This document shows, in pieces, positions 51,903 to 60,246 of a stretch of 64,000 nt of DNA. The stretch spans positions 620,001-684,000 of the forward strand of contig NZ_JACXAC010000003.1 in NCBI RefSeq assembly GCF_014699055.1. The letters are read 5' to 3'. Position 1 is the first letter of the stretch; the number at the start of each line of letters is the position of its first letter. Under the pieces are notes generated by a model. That model ran no database searches. It was not told the origin of the DNA and saw only the letters and a program-made list of their open reading frames with translations. A program made the position numbers and the translations under genes. The DNA comes from Hymenobacter armeniacus (GTDB lineage Bacteria > Bacteroidota > Bacteroidia > Cytophagales > Hymenobacteraceae).

Positions 51903-51939
51903 AAAAAAGCCCGGCCGCTACGCTGCGGCTGGGCTTTTT
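51903..51939. terminator. Terminator between the SDR gene and ohr
   Basis: AAAAAGCCCGGCCGC pairs with GCGGCTGGGCTTTTT with one G-T pair and a 6-7 nt loop. It is flanked by A and T runs and lies between convergent genes. Confidence 0.85.
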
Positions 51940-51960
51940 CCTGGGCGATACCCCGACGCC

Positions 51961-52392
51961 TTAGGCGTTGGTCGTCGTGGTCAGCGTCACCTCGATGTTG
52001 CCGCGGGTGGCGCGGGAGTAGGGGCATACCTGGTGGGCTTTGGCCACCAATTCTTCGGCTTGCTGTTGGTCCAGGTTGGGGATGTTCACCAGCAGGTCCA
52101 CGGCCAGGCCGAAGTTGTCGCCGTCTTTGCCGAAGCTCACGTCGGCTTGCACGGTGCTGCCGGTGATGGGGGTTTTGGCCATGCGGGCCACTAGGTTCAG
52201 CGCGCCGTCGAAGCAGGCCGAATAGCCGGCGGCAAACAGTTGCTCGGGGTTGGTGGTGTCGGGTTTGCCGGGGCCGCCCATTTCCTTGGGCGTGCTCAGG
52301 GGCAGGTCAATCACGTTGTCAGAAGAAACGGCGCGACCGTCGCGGCCCCCGGAGGTTTTGGCTTTGGCGGTGTACAGGCGTTGGATGCTCAT
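51961..52392 (-). CDS. ohr: Organic hydroperoxide resistance protein (peroxiredoxin, Ohr)
   Basis: A 143-residue Ohr of the OsmC superfamily that reduces organic hydroperoxides with a reactive thiol and lipoyl donors. Both catalytic cysteines are present: Cys60 (GYSACFDGAL) and Cys123 (HQVCPYSRA), with the Arg20 and Glu50 that hold the peroxidatic thiolate. It lies 52 nt after ohrR on the same strand and is probably induced by organic peroxides through it. Confidence 0.96.
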   Translation of the reverse strand: MSIQRLYTAKAKTSGGRDGRAVSSDNVIDLPLSTPKEMGGPGKPDTTNPEQLFAAGYSACFDGALNLVARMAKTPITGSTVQADVSFGKDGDNFGLAVDLLVNIPNLDQQQAEELVAKAHQVCPYSRATRGNIEVTLTTTTNA

Positions 52393-52444
52393 GAGGAGAA
52401 ACTTAGTAAAAAGGGGGTTGGAAGTAAAAAATGCCGGAACGGCG

Positions 52445-52894
52445 TTAGGATAACAGGGTCATCAGCTGGCGCAGCTGAGTGCGCAGCCCCGCCATTTCGG
52501 GCTCGGTCAGCTGCATTTTCTCGGCCAGCCGCACCGGGATGTGGGCGGCCTGGGCCTGCAGCGCGCGGCCGGCCGGCGTGAGGGCCACCACCACCGAGCG
52601 CTCGTCGCGGGCGTCGCGGCGGCGGCTGAGCCACTGCCGCTGCTCCATGCGCTTGAGCAGGGGCGTGAGCGTGCCCGAATTGAGCAGCAGATGCTCGCCC
52701 AGCTGCTTCACGGTCAGCTCCTCGTGCTCCCACAGCAGCAGCAGCACGAGGTACTGCGGATAGGTCACGTCCAGGTTTTCGAGCAGGGGCTGGTAGGCTT
52801 TCGTGATGAGCCGCGACAGGGCATATACCGAAAAGCACAGCTGGTTGTCCAGTTTGAGCAGCGGGTTCAGGGCCGAATCGGGGAGCTTTTTCAT
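52445..52894 (-). CDS. ohrR: MarR-family peroxide-sensing repressor OhrR
   Basis: 149 residues with a winged-helix MarR fold. Cys20 in DNQLCFSVYALS is the redox-sensing cysteine position of OhrR (Cys15 in B. subtilis). The recognition-helix region LLNSGTLTPLLKRME and wing DARDERSVVV follow. Its oxidation releases DNA and derepresses ohr. A perfect 20-bp palindrome sits 39 nt upstream, so it controls its own operon ohrR-ohr. Confidence 0.95.
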   Translation of the reverse strand: MKKLPDSALNPLLKLDNQLCFSVYALSRLITKAYQPLLENLDVTYPQYLVLLLLWEHEELTVKQLGEHLLLNSGTLTPLLKRMEQRQWLSRRRDARDERSVVVALTPAGRALQAQAAHIPVRLAEKMQLTEPEMAGLRTQLRQLMTLLS

Positions 52895-52913
52895 GGCTTT
52901 CGGGATTACAAGT

Positions 52914-52952
52914 CAAAACTAGTTGTATAAGTTTTAATTGTGCACAATTAAA
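52914..52952 (-). promoter_or_regulatory. ohrR promoter and OhrR operator palindrome
   Basis: A perfect palindrome TTTAATTGTGCACAATTAAA spans 52933-52952 and matches the known OhrR operator core AATTGTRYACAATT. On the minus strand TTG (52947-52945) and TAGTTTTG (52921-52914) are 23 nt apart, a fair Bacteroidota promoter. The operator covers the -33 element, so binding should block RNA polymerase. Confidence 0.85.
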
Positions 52953-53000
52953 TATTATATCCAGCGCTGTATCCTTGATTTTCAGTCAGAAAAAAAGTTT

Positions 53001-53075
53001 GTCATGCTGAGCGCAGCAGCTTCTCACCATTGAACGATGCACTCAATGGTGAGAAGCTGCTGCGCTCAGCATGAC
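53001..53075. repeat. Perfect GTCATGCTGAGC-family inverted repeat near the mqo end
   Basis: 33-nt arms at 53001-53033 and 53043-53075 are exact reverse complements, with a 9-nt loop. The first bases are GTCATGCTGAGCGCAGC. It lies between the ohrR upstream region and the mqo stop, so both flanking genes run leftward. Confidence 0.95.
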
Positions 53076-53111
53076 AGACAAAAGGGCGTCCGACGCGTCA
53101 TGCCAAATGCC

Positions 53112-54617
53112 TCACGCGTCCAGCTTGAGGGCTTGGCGGCTGCGCTCGCGCACTTGGGCTGTCAGCGCCGGGTCGTCGGCCAGATGCTTGCCGAAGGACG
53201 GCACCAGCTCGCGGAAGCGCGCCTGCCATTCCGGCGAGGCGGCGCGTTGCGGAAAGCATTTCTGCACCAGCTCCAGCATAATGGCCACGGCGGTGCTGGC
53301 GCCCGGCGAGGCGCCCAGCAGGGCCGCGATGGAGCCATCGGCCGACGTCACCATCTCGGTGCCGAATTCGAGCACGCCGCCCTGCTTTTTGTCTTTCTTG
53401 ATGACCTGCACGCGCTGACCGGCTACTTCCAGCTGCCAGTCGGCGGGGTTGGCAGTGGGGTAATATTCGCGCAGCGCGGCGGTGCGGTCCTCGGGCGACT
53501 GCAGCACTTGCCCGATGAGGTATTTGGTCAGGCCCAGGTTGCGGGCGCCGGCATAAAGCAGCGGCCGGATGTTGCCCAATTCGATGGAGCGGAACAAGTC
53601 GGTGTAGGAGCCCTTCTTCAAAAACTTGGTGCTGAAGCCCGCGTAGGGCCCGAACAGCAGCTCTTTTTGCCCGTTTATCTGGCGCGAGTCGAGGTGGGGC
53701 ATCGACATGGGCGGCGAGCCCACGGCCGGCTTGCCGTACACTTTGGCCTCGTGCCGGGCTATCACGGCGGGGTTGCGGCACTTCAGCCACTGCCCGCTCA
53801 CGGGGAAACCCCCAAAGCCGTTGGCCTCCGGAATGCCCGACTTTTCGAGCAGCGGCAGCGAGCCCCCACCGGCCCCGATGAACACGAAGCGCGCCCGCAC
53901 GATGCGGCTTTGGTCGGTGGCCAGGTTGCGCACCTTCAGGCGCCAGATGCCGTCGTCCTTGCGCCGAAAGTCTTCCACTTCGTGGCCGAGGTTGAAGTCG
54001 ACACCCGGCAGGGCCTTCACGTAGTTGGACAGGGCGCGGGTGAGGGCACCAAAGTTGACGTCGGTGCCGATGGGCATGCGCGTGGCGGCCACCGGCACGC
54101 TGCGGTCGCGGCCATCCATCACCAGCGGAATCCATTGGGCAATCTGCTCGGGGTCTTCGCTGAATTCCATACCCTGGAACAGCGGCGAGTGCAGCAGGGC
54201 GGCGTGGCGCTTGCGCAGGTATTCCACGTTGGCCGCGCCCCACACAAAACTCATGTGCGGAATGGTGCGAATGAAGGAGGTAGGGTCGGGCAGCACGCCT
54301 TCCAGCGCCAGCGAAGCCCAGAACTGCTTGCTCAGCTCGAACTGCTCGGCAATTTTATCGGCCTTGCTGATGTCAATGGAGCCATCGGGCCGCTCGGGGG
54401 TGTAATTGAGCTCGCAGAAAGCCGAGTGCCCGGTACCGGCGTTGTTCCAGGCGTCGGAGCTTTCGGCGGCCACGGCGTCGAGGCGTTCGTAGCCGGCGAT
54501 GGTGATGGTGGGGTCGAGGGTTTTGAGCAGCACGCACAACGTGGCACTCATGATGCCCGCGCCAATGACGATGACGTCGGTAACGGGTTTGTCGGGGTTA
54601 GCGTCGGTTGGGGTCAT
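53112..54617 (-). CDS. mqo: Malate:quinone oxidoreductase
   Basis: A 501-residue peripheral-membrane FAD enzyme that oxidises malate to oxaloacetate and reduces quinone. The FAD loop VIVIGAGIMSATL (about 15-27), DAWNNAGTGHSAFCELNYTP, FIGAGGGSLPLLEKSGI and the C-terminal GASPGASTAV are the usual Mqo blocks. The ATG at 54617 is chosen because the next codons give the standard N-terminus. An asparaginase gene diverges from it. Confidence 0.96.
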   Translation of the reverse strand: MTPTDANPDKPVTDVIVIGAGIMSATLCVLLKTLDPTITIAGYERLDAVAAESSDAWNNAGTGHSAFCELNYTPERPDGSIDISKADKIAEQFELSKQFWASLALEGVLPDPTSFIRTIPHMSFVWGAANVEYLRKRHAALLHSPLFQGMEFSEDPEQIAQWIPLVMDGRDRSVPVAATRMPIGTDVNFGALTRALSNYVKALPGVDFNLGHEVEDFRRKDDGIWRLKVRNLATDQSRIVRARFVFIGAGGGSLPLLEKSGIPEANGFGGFPVSGQWLKCRNPAVIARHEAKVYGKPAVGSPPMSMPHLDSRQINGQKELLFGPYAGFSTKFLKKGSYTDLFRSIELGNIRPLLYAGARNLGLTKYLIGQVLQSPEDRTAALREYYPTANPADWQLEVAGQRVQVIKKDKKQGGVLEFGTEMVTSADGSIAALLGASPGASTAVAIMLELVQKCFPQRAASPEWQARFRELVPSFGKHLADDPALTAQVRERSRQALKLDA

Positions 54618-54697
54618 GGCAAACGGATGGAGAAAGAACCCAGCCAATACGGCTGAACCGGCCGCCAGGCTGCCCCGCGGACAAAAAACCAACCCGC

Positions 54698-54705
54698 TAC
54701 CTTGC
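54698..54705 (+). promoter_or_regulatory. Candidate -7 box (TACCTTGC) before the asparaginase gene
   Basis: TACCTTGC lies 25 nt before the ATG at 54731. It repeats the TACCTTG form found before the DUF1624 and GH85 genes. No TTG -33 element at usual spacing. Confidence 0.45.
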
Positions 54706-54730
54706 ACCGCCGAACGACCACCTCCCACCC

Positions 54731-55816
54731 ATGCCCACCCTCGACCTGCCGCTGCTTCCCCTGCCCACCCGCGCCGACGCCACCTCCACCGCGGCCCCGC
54801 GCCTGCTCATCATCTACACCGGCGGCACGGTGGGCATGGCCCTGAACCGCAAGGGGGGCCTGGTGCCCATGCAGTTTGGCCGCCTCGACCGCAAGATGCC
54901 GGAGCTCACGCGCCTGCCGTTTCGGCTGGAGCTGCTGAGCCTGCCCGAACCCATCGACAGCAGCAACGTGACGCCGGCCGACTGGCTGTTTCTGGCCCGC
55001 CTCATCGAGCGGCACTACGCCGATTTCGACGGCTTCGTGGTGCTGCACGGCACCGACACCATGGCCTATTCGGCGGCGGCCCTGAGCTACATTCTGGAGA
55101 ACCTGGGCAAGCCCGTGGTGTTCACCGGCGCCCAGGTGCCGGTGGGCGCCAACCGCTCCGATGCCCAGCGCAACCTCATCACGGCGCTGGAAATCGCGGC
55201 CGCCCGCCATCCGCGCGGCCGCACCGTGCGCGTGCCCGAGGTGTGCGTGTTTTTCAACGACGTGCTCATTCGCGGCACGCGGGCCAAGAAGGTCGAAAGC
55301 CAGCAGTTTGCTGCCTTCAAAAGTGAAAACTACCCGCCGCTGGCCCGGGCCGGCATCAGCCTGGAGTTCGACGACAAAAGCATTCGCCTGCTGCCCGGCG
55401 CCCGCCTCAAGGTGCACGAAACCCTCGAAACCGCCGTGGCCGTGCTGCGCCTGTTTCCGGGCATCACGGAGGCGGTGGTATCGGCCATCTTGGGCATTCC
55501 GGGGCTGCGCGGCTGCGTGCTCGAAACCTACGGCTCGGGCAACGCGCCCACGGCGCCGTGGTTTTTGGGCTGCCTGGCCGAGGCCCGCCGGCGCGGCGTG
55601 TGGCTGCTGAACGTGAGCCAGTGCGAGGAAGGCCGCGTGGTGCAGGGCAAGTACGAAACCAGCGCCCACTTCGCCGAGCTGGGCATTGTGGGCGGCGACG
55701 ACATCACCACCGAGTCGGCCGTGACCAAGCTCATGTTCGTGCTCGGCCTTGGGCTGGGGGAGGAGCCCACCCGCCAGCTGCTGATGCAGGACCTGCGAGG
55801 CGAAATCACGCCCTGA
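54731..55816 (+). CDS. ansA: Type I L-asparaginase
   Basis: A 361-residue cytoplasmic asparaginase that converts L-asparagine to aspartate and ammonia. Both active-site motifs are present: IIYTGGTVGM (Thr30-Thr33, first nucleophile Thr33) and VLHGTDTMAYS (Thr108-Asp109), followed by the conserved VPVGANRSDA and ETYGSGNAP blocks. No signal peptide is present, which fits type I. The ATG at 54731 is chosen; a longer frame to 54608 overlaps the mqo start and the promoter box. Confidence 0.93.
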   Translation: MPTLDLPLLPLPTRADATSTAAPRLLIIYTGGTVGMALNRKGGLVPMQFGRLDRKMPELTRLPFRLELLSLPEPIDSSNVTPADWLFLARLIERHYADFDGFVVLHGTDTMAYSAAALSYILENLGKPVVFTGAQVPVGANRSDAQRNLITALEIAAARHPRGRTVRVPEVCVFFNDVLIRGTRAKKVESQQFAAFKSENYPPLARAGISLEFDDKSIRLLPGARLKVHETLETAVAVLRLFPGITEAVVSAILGIPGLRGCVLETYGSGNAPTAPWFLGCLAEARRRGVWLLNVSQCEEGRVVQGKYETSAHFAELGIVGGDDITTESAVTKLMFVLGLGLGEEPTRQLLMQDLRGEITP

Positions 55817-55825
55817 TTTTAAGAT

Positions 55826-55897
55826 GCCAGTTGTTGGTTGTCAGTTGTTGAACTGGTCGGTGAGCATAAAACTGACAACCGACAACCAACAACTGGC
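55826..55897. repeat. CCAGTTGTTGGTTGTC inverted repeat after the asparaginase gene
   Basis: Perfect 17-nt arms at 55826-55842 and 55881-55897, extendable with mismatches toward the loop. It lies 10 nt after the ansA stop and just before the tRNA promoter box. Similar GTTGTTGGTTGTC strings are common in many genomes, so relation to the other elements is unclear. Confidence 0.8.
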
Positions 55898-55907
55898 AAC
55901 TAGCCTC

Positions 55908-55915
55908 TATCTTTG
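55908..55915 (+). promoter_or_regulatory. -7 box (TATCTTTG) of the tRNA-Ser gene
   Basis: An exact TAnnTTTG match 20 nt before the tRNA 5' end. The -33 element is not clear. Confidence 0.6.
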
Positions 55916-55934
55916 CCCCATCAACCGCCAACCT

Positions 55935-56022
55935 TGAGGGGTGTCCGAGTGGTCGAAGGAGCACGCCTGGAAAGTGTGTATGGCTCAAAAGGTCATCGTG
56001 GGTTCGAATCCCATCCCCTCAG
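55935..56022 (+). tRNA. tRNA-Ser (anticodon GGA)
   Basis: An 88-nt class II tRNA. The acceptor stem pairs TGAGGGG with CCCCTCA; the D-arm is TCCGAGTGGTCGAAGGA; the anticodon loop CTGGAAA carries GGA; a 5-bp variable arm (ATGGC with GTCAT) and the T-loop TTCGAAT follow. The 3' CCA is not encoded and must be added after transcription. It reads UCC and UCU serine codons. Layout matches E. coli tRNA-Ser(GGA). Confidence 0.95.
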
Positions 56023-56025
56023 CAC

Positions 56026-56060
56026 AAAGCCCGTTTCTGAATCAGGAACGGGCTTTTTTT
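56026..56060 (+). terminator. Terminator of the tRNA-Ser gene
   Basis: AAAGCCCGTTTCTGA pairs with TCAGGAACGGGCTTT (one bulge or mismatch) and is followed by a run of seven T. Confidence 0.85.
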
Positions 56061-56227
56061 ATGCCTTTTGGCCGGTCTGTAGCTTTGACGCGGAGTGAGC
56101 CCGGTGCATTGCTGCCCCGGCCGTTCAGCCCGTTGGTGGAGGCGCCCCAACCGTGGCCCCCGCAACGCAAACGCCCAAAACCCGTTACCTTCCCCGGCGC
56201 AACCCCTCACACTTTCTGCGCGCACTT

Positions 56228-57652
56228 ATGACCCCAACCCCGACGCCAACCGCCGCCCCCGGCATCGAGAAAGACAACAAGCGCATCACCACCGGCTGGA
56301 CGTTCTACGACTGGGCCAACTCCGTGTACCCGCTCGTCATCACCAGCTCCATTTTTCCCATTTACTGGTCCAGCGTCATCAAGCAAATAACGCACACCGA
56401 CAGCGGCCAAAGCCCCGTGAGCTTTCTGGGCATGATGGTGCCCGGCTCGTCGCTGCTGAACTACGCCATTTCGGTGTCGTTTCTGCTCATCGCCATTGTG
56501 AGCCCGTTCCTGACGTCGCTGGCTGACTTTTCGGGGCGCAAGAAGCTGTTTCTGCAAATCTTCTGCTACATCGGGGCGGCCTCGTGCGCGGGGCTGTTTT
56601 TCTTTTCGCCGGCCACGCTCACCATGTCCACGTTCATTTTCGTGGCGGCCACGGTGGGCTTTTCGGGCAGCATCGTGTTCTATAACTCGTATTTGCCCGA
56701 AATCAGCTCTGAGGAGAAGTTTGACTCGCTCTCCGCCAAAGGCTTTTCGATGGGCTACATCGGCTCGGTCATTTTGTTGGTGACCTGCCTGGTGATTAAC
56801 CAGTTTCACGACAAAATCGGCATTGGGGCCGAGCGCGCCGCCCAGATTTCCTTTCTGCTTACCGGCCTGTGGTGGGCCGGCTTCGCCCAAATTCCCTTCG
56901 CCACGCTGCCGCCCGACCGTGGCCGCCCGGCCGATGCGCCTGCTGCCGACGGCGGCTGGCTGCTCAACGGCTTCCGCGAACTGGGCAAGGTGTGGGACCA
57001 GCTCAAGCAGTTGCCCAACGTGAAGAAATTCCTGCTCGCCTATTTCACCTACAACATGGGCGTGCAAACGGTGATGTACGTGGCCACGCTCTTCGGCACC
57101 GACGAGCTGCACCTCGAATCGGGCGCGCTCATCCTCACCATACTGCTGCTGCAGGTGGTGGCCATTGCGGGCGCCTACCTGTTTGCTAAGCTGTCTGAGC
57201 GCATCGGCAACACGCGCGCCCTGAGCTGGTCGGTGTTCATCTGGATGCTGATTTGCATTGCCGGTTACTTCGTACAAGCCGGTTGGAGCTTCTACGCGCT
57301 GGCGGCTGTCATTGGCCTCACCATGGGCGCCATTCAGAGTTTGAGTCGCAGCACTTACTCCAAAATCATTCCTGAAAACACGCCCAACTCGGCCGCCTTT
57401 TTCAGCTTCTTCGACGTGACTGAAAAGTTGAGCATTGTGATTGGCACCGCCACTTTCGGCATCATTAACCAAGTAACGGGTTCGATGCGCAACAGCCTGC
57501 TGGCCCTGATTGTGTTCTTTATCCTGGGGCTAATTTTCCTGCTGCAACTGCGCGGCAAGAAGCTGCGCGAAGAATCGTTGGGGCCCATCTCGCTGCCGGG
57601 CCCGCCGCCGGCCTCCGCCGCGGCCGAGATGGGCGCGCCCATGGCTCGGTAG
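56228..57652 (+). CDS. MFS transporter of the UMF1 family
   Basis: 474 residues with about 11-12 transmembrane helices. The N-terminal motif RITTGWTFYDWANSVYPLVI and SLADFSGRKKLF (MFS loop 2-3) are typical of the UMF1/ATG22-like MFS group, as is SLSRSTYSKIIPENTPNSAAFFSFFDVTEKLSIVIG in the second half. Yeast Atg22 exports amino acids from the vacuole; bacterial substrates are not known. The ATG at 56228 precedes a Pro/Thr-rich cytosolic start. Confidence 0.9.
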   Translation: MTPTPTPTAAPGIEKDNKRITTGWTFYDWANSVYPLVITSSIFPIYWSSVIKQITHTDSGQSPVSFLGMMVPGSSLLNYAISVSFLLIAIVSPFLTSLADFSGRKKLFLQIFCYIGAASCAGLFFFSPATLTMSTFIFVAATVGFSGSIVFYNSYLPEISSEEKFDSLSAKGFSMGYIGSVILLVTCLVINQFHDKIGIGAERAAQISFLLTGLWWAGFAQIPFATLPPDRGRPADAPAADGGWLLNGFRELGKVWDQLKQLPNVKKFLLAYFTYNMGVQTVMYVATLFGTDELHLESGALILTILLLQVVAIAGAYLFAKLSERIGNTRALSWSVFIWMLICIAGYFVQAGWSFYALAAVIGLTMGAIQSLSRSTYSKIIPENTPNSAAFFSFFDVTEKLSIVIGTATFGIINQVTGSMRNSLLALIVFFILGLIFLLQLRGKKLREESLGPISLPGPPPASAAAEMGAPMAR

Positions 57653-57702
57653 CCGCCGCGGGCTTACTTTACGCCACCCAAACCCCACCACTACTCCGTC
57701 GC

Positions 57703-58212
57703 ATGTACACCTCTTCTGTTCAGAAAAACATCCTCGCCGAGCTCAACCACGAGCTGACGCAAACCCGCCGCATCCTCGAGCGAGTGCCTTTTGACCAAGC
57801 CGACTACAAGCCGCACCCCAAGAGCATGAGCCTGTGGCAGCTGGCTACCCATACGGTTAACCTGCTGGCTTTCAAAACGCTGTTTGTAACGCACGACTCG
57901 CGCGATTTCCTCGACCCCAATGCCCCCAAGCCCGGCCCCACGCCCACCAGCCACGAAGAACTGCTGGCTCGCTTCGACGAATACAGCACCATTCTGAAGC
58001 AAGAACTGCAGCAAAGCGACGACGAAAAGCTGAGCCACAACTTTAAGCTGCACCGCGGCGAACACGTGGTATTCGACTACCCCAAAGCCACTGCCATCCG
58101 CATCATGGGCCTCAACCACAGCATTCACCACCGCGGCCAGCTCACGGTGTACCTGCGTTTGCTCGACATTCCGGTGCCCGGCCTCTACGGCCCCAGTGCC
58201 GACGAGAAATAG
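57703..58212 (+). CDS. DinB-family putative metal-dependent protein
   Basis: A 169-residue four-helix-bundle protein of the DinB/YfiT superfamily. The conserved metal-binding histidines are His50 (LWQLATH), His139 and His143 (NHSIHHRGQL). Members include thiol transferases and proteins of unknown function; the substrate cannot be told. Cytoplasmic. It follows the MFS gene after 50 nt and may be co-transcribed. Confidence 0.9.
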   Translation: MYTSSVQKNILAELNHELTQTRRILERVPFDQADYKPHPKSMSLWQLATHTVNLLAFKTLFVTHDSRDFLDPNAPKPGPTPTSHEELLARFDEYSTILKQELQQSDDEKLSHNFKLHRGEHVVFDYPKATAIRIMGLNHSIHHRGQLTVYLRLLDIPVPGLYGPSADEK

Positions 58213-58233
58213 GCGAAGCGTTAGGCCTCAACC

Positions 58234-58411
58234 GTCATTGCAAGCGTCGCGAAGCAATACGTCCTGTTATGGGCGACTAACCCAATTGCTGCAAAAAGCC
58301 CCGGCTCTGGGTAGAGGCGGGGCTTTTTGCATTTTATCACAGACGTTGTCGCAACTCCGGGCTGGTTGCGAAGAGAGGACGGGTCGCCGCGGGCTGCGCC
58401 CCCGCAATGAC
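58234..58411. repeat. Pair of inverted GTCATTGC-family repeat units
   Basis: A unit starting GTCATTGCAAGCGTCGC at 58234 and an inverted unit whose reverse complement starts GTCATTGCGGGGGCGCAG near 58411. Both continue toward a CGTCCT word. They flank a terminator and fill the gap between convergent genes. Pairing between the arms is partial. Confidence 0.65.
58294..58329. terminator. Bidirectional terminator between dinB and the amidohydrolase gene
   Basis: AAAAAGCCCCG pairs with CGGGGCTTTTT around a 14-nt loop, with A and T runs on both sides. Confidence 0.9.
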
Positions 58412-58413
58412 CC

Positions 58414-60081
58414 TTACTTCTTCTCAAACACCCGCTGCCCGCCTATCCACGTTTGCAGTACCTGGGCGCCGCGCAGCTGCTCGTTGGGCGCGGTCAGCAA
58501 GTCGGTGTTCAGCACCACGAAGTCGGCCAGCATGCCGGGTTTGATTTGGCCCTTGCGCTTTTCTTCGAAAGCGGCGTGGGCGGCCCAGGTGGTCATGCCA
58601 CGCAGCGCGTCGGGGCGGCTAATGGCGTTTTCCATCTGAAAGCCGCCCTTGGGGTAGTTCTTGGCGTCTTGCCGGGCCACGGCCGAGTGGAAGCCAAACA
58701 GCGGGTTGATGTCTTCGACCGGAAAGTCGGAGCCCAGGGCCAGCTGGCCGTACTGCTTCAGCAGCTCGCGGTAGGCGTAGGCCGTTTTCACGCGCTCGGC
58801 CCCGAGGCGCTCGCCGGCCCAGTACATGTCGGAGGTGGCGTGGGTGGGCTGCACCGAGGGCACGATGCCAAACTGCCCAAACTTGGGCATGTCGGCCGGG
58901 GTGATGACCTGGGCGTGCTCGATGCGCCAGCGCCGGTCCTTCTGGCCCTTCAGCGCCTCGCCGTAGATGTTGAGGATGATGCGGTTGGCCGAGTCGCCGA
59001 TGGCGTGGGTGTTCATCTGAAACTTCGACGCGGCCAACTCTTTGGCCAGCGCCCGGTATTCCTTTTCGGTGGAGAGCAGGAAGCCGGTTTCCTTGGGCCG
59101 GTCGGCGTAGGGCTGCACCAGGCAGGCCCCGCGCGAGCCCAGGGCGCCGTCGGCGTACACCTTGAAGGAGCTGACGGTGAGCTGGTCGGTCAGAACGGGG
59201 CCGTTTTTGAGGTAGTACGCGCGGTTTTGGGGCGTGGGCGCCAGCATGGCGTAGAGGCGCAGCTTGAGCTTGCCTTGCTGTTGCAGGGCTGCCATTTGGT
59301 CGATATCGGCCTTGTCGAGGCCGGCGTCGGCGAGGCTGGTGAGGCCCACGGCCAGGCAGTTTTGCTGGCCCTGCAGCAGCAGCTGGGCGGCTTCGGCCGG
59401 CGAAGGCTCGGCAATGTCTTTGCCTACCAGGCGCTGGGCGTTGTCGACGAGCAGGCCGGTAAGGCGGCCTTGTGCGTCGCGCGTGATGGTGCCACCGCTG
59501 ATGGGCGTGGCGGCCGTGACGCCGGCCAGGTCCAGGGCTTTCTGATTGACCAGCGCCGCGTGCCCATCAACCCGAATGATGGCCACCGGCACATTGGGGA
59601 ACAGCTGGTCGAGCTTTTCTTTGGTCGGAAATTGCTTGTCGGGCCAGTCGTTTTGGTCCCAGCCGCGGCCCAGCAGCCACGCAGCCTGCGGGTGCTGCTG
59701 CCGATGCTGCCGAAGCTTCTGCAGCACGTCGTCCCAGGAGGTGGTGCCCACCAGATTGGCGTAGCTCAGGCCCAGGGAGTAGCGGTAGAAGTGGCAGTGC
59801 GCGTCGTAGAAGCCGGGGTAGATGTACTGGCCGCTGGCGTCTACTTCCTGCGCCGCCTGGTACTTCGCTTTAAGGTCGGCGGCCGAGCCCACGGCCACAA
59901 ACTTGCCGTCCTTCACCGCAAAGGCTTCGGCTTTGGAAAAAGTGGAGTCGACGGTGTACACCGTGGCGTTGGTTACCAGCAGGTCGACGGCTTCCCGTTT
60001 GGCGCCGCAGCCGCTCAGGAGTGTCAGGGCCAGCAGGGGCGAGGCGAGCTTAGGAAGTAGCGAGGGGGAGAAGTGGGCCAT
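58414..60081 (-). CDS. Amidohydrolase-3 family lipoprotein (YtcJ-like)
   Basis: 555 residues with a lipoprotein signal (Cys about 26 in LLSGC). The metal-dependent amidohydrolase barrel shows DAHCHFYRY (HxH metal motif), WLLGRGWDQNDWP, VDGHAALVN, NTHAIGDSANR, WRIEHAQV and ALGSDFPVEDINPL. The YtcJ-like group acts on N-formyl or other amides of unknown identity. It is lipid-anchored, so it likely works in the periplasm. The ATG at 60081 starts the signal peptide. Confidence 0.9.
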   Translation of the reverse strand: MAHFSPSLLPKLASPLLALTLLSGCGAKREAVDLLVTNATVYTVDSTFSKAEAFAVKDGKFVAVGSAADLKAKYQAAQEVDASGQYIYPGFYDAHCHFYRYSLGLSYANLVGTTSWDDVLQKLRQHRQQHPQAAWLLGRGWDQNDWPDKQFPTKEKLDQLFPNVPVAIIRVDGHAALVNQKALDLAGVTAATPISGGTITRDAQGRLTGLLVDNAQRLVGKDIAEPSPAEAAQLLLQGQQNCLAVGLTSLADAGLDKADIDQMAALQQQGKLKLRLYAMLAPTPQNRAYYLKNGPVLTDQLTVSSFKVYADGALGSRGACLVQPYADRPKETGFLLSTEKEYRALAKELAASKFQMNTHAIGDSANRIILNIYGEALKGQKDRRWRIEHAQVITPADMPKFGQFGIVPSVQPTHATSDMYWAGERLGAERVKTAYAYRELLKQYGQLALGSDFPVEDINPLFGFHSAVARQDAKNYPKGGFQMENAISRPDALRGMTTWAAHAAFEEKRKGQIKPGMLADFVVLNTDLLTAPNEQLRGAQVLQTWIGGQRVFEKK

Positions 60082-60119
60082 GCGAGAAAGGTTAGGAAAG
60101 AGGTTTAAGAGAGAAATAA

Positions 60120-60230
60120 AAAGCACGTCATGCAGAGCGCAGCGAAGCATCTTGCCCGCAATAGTAATCCAATCGAATGAGTTACTTATTGCGGGCAAGA
60201 TGCTTCGCTGCGCTCTGCATGACGTGCTTT
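60120..60230. repeat. Near-perfect GTCATGCAGAGC-family inverted repeat
   Basis: Arms of about 48 nt at 60120-60167 and 60182-60230, differing by one inserted base, with a 14-nt loop. Core words GTCATGCAGAGCGCAGCG and GAAGCATCTTGC tie it to the elements at 16236 and 53001. It lies upstream of the amidohydrolase gene and downstream of the AMP nucleosidase gene on the same strand. Confidence 0.95.
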
Positions 60231-60246
60231 CGGTGGCGGGAGTCGC

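Noticed and set aside
53037..54656. A long plus-strand open frame opposite mqo
   Set aside because: It is antisense to a confidently identified enzyme and its translation is Gly/Val/His-rich without motifs; typical of GC-rich shadow frames.
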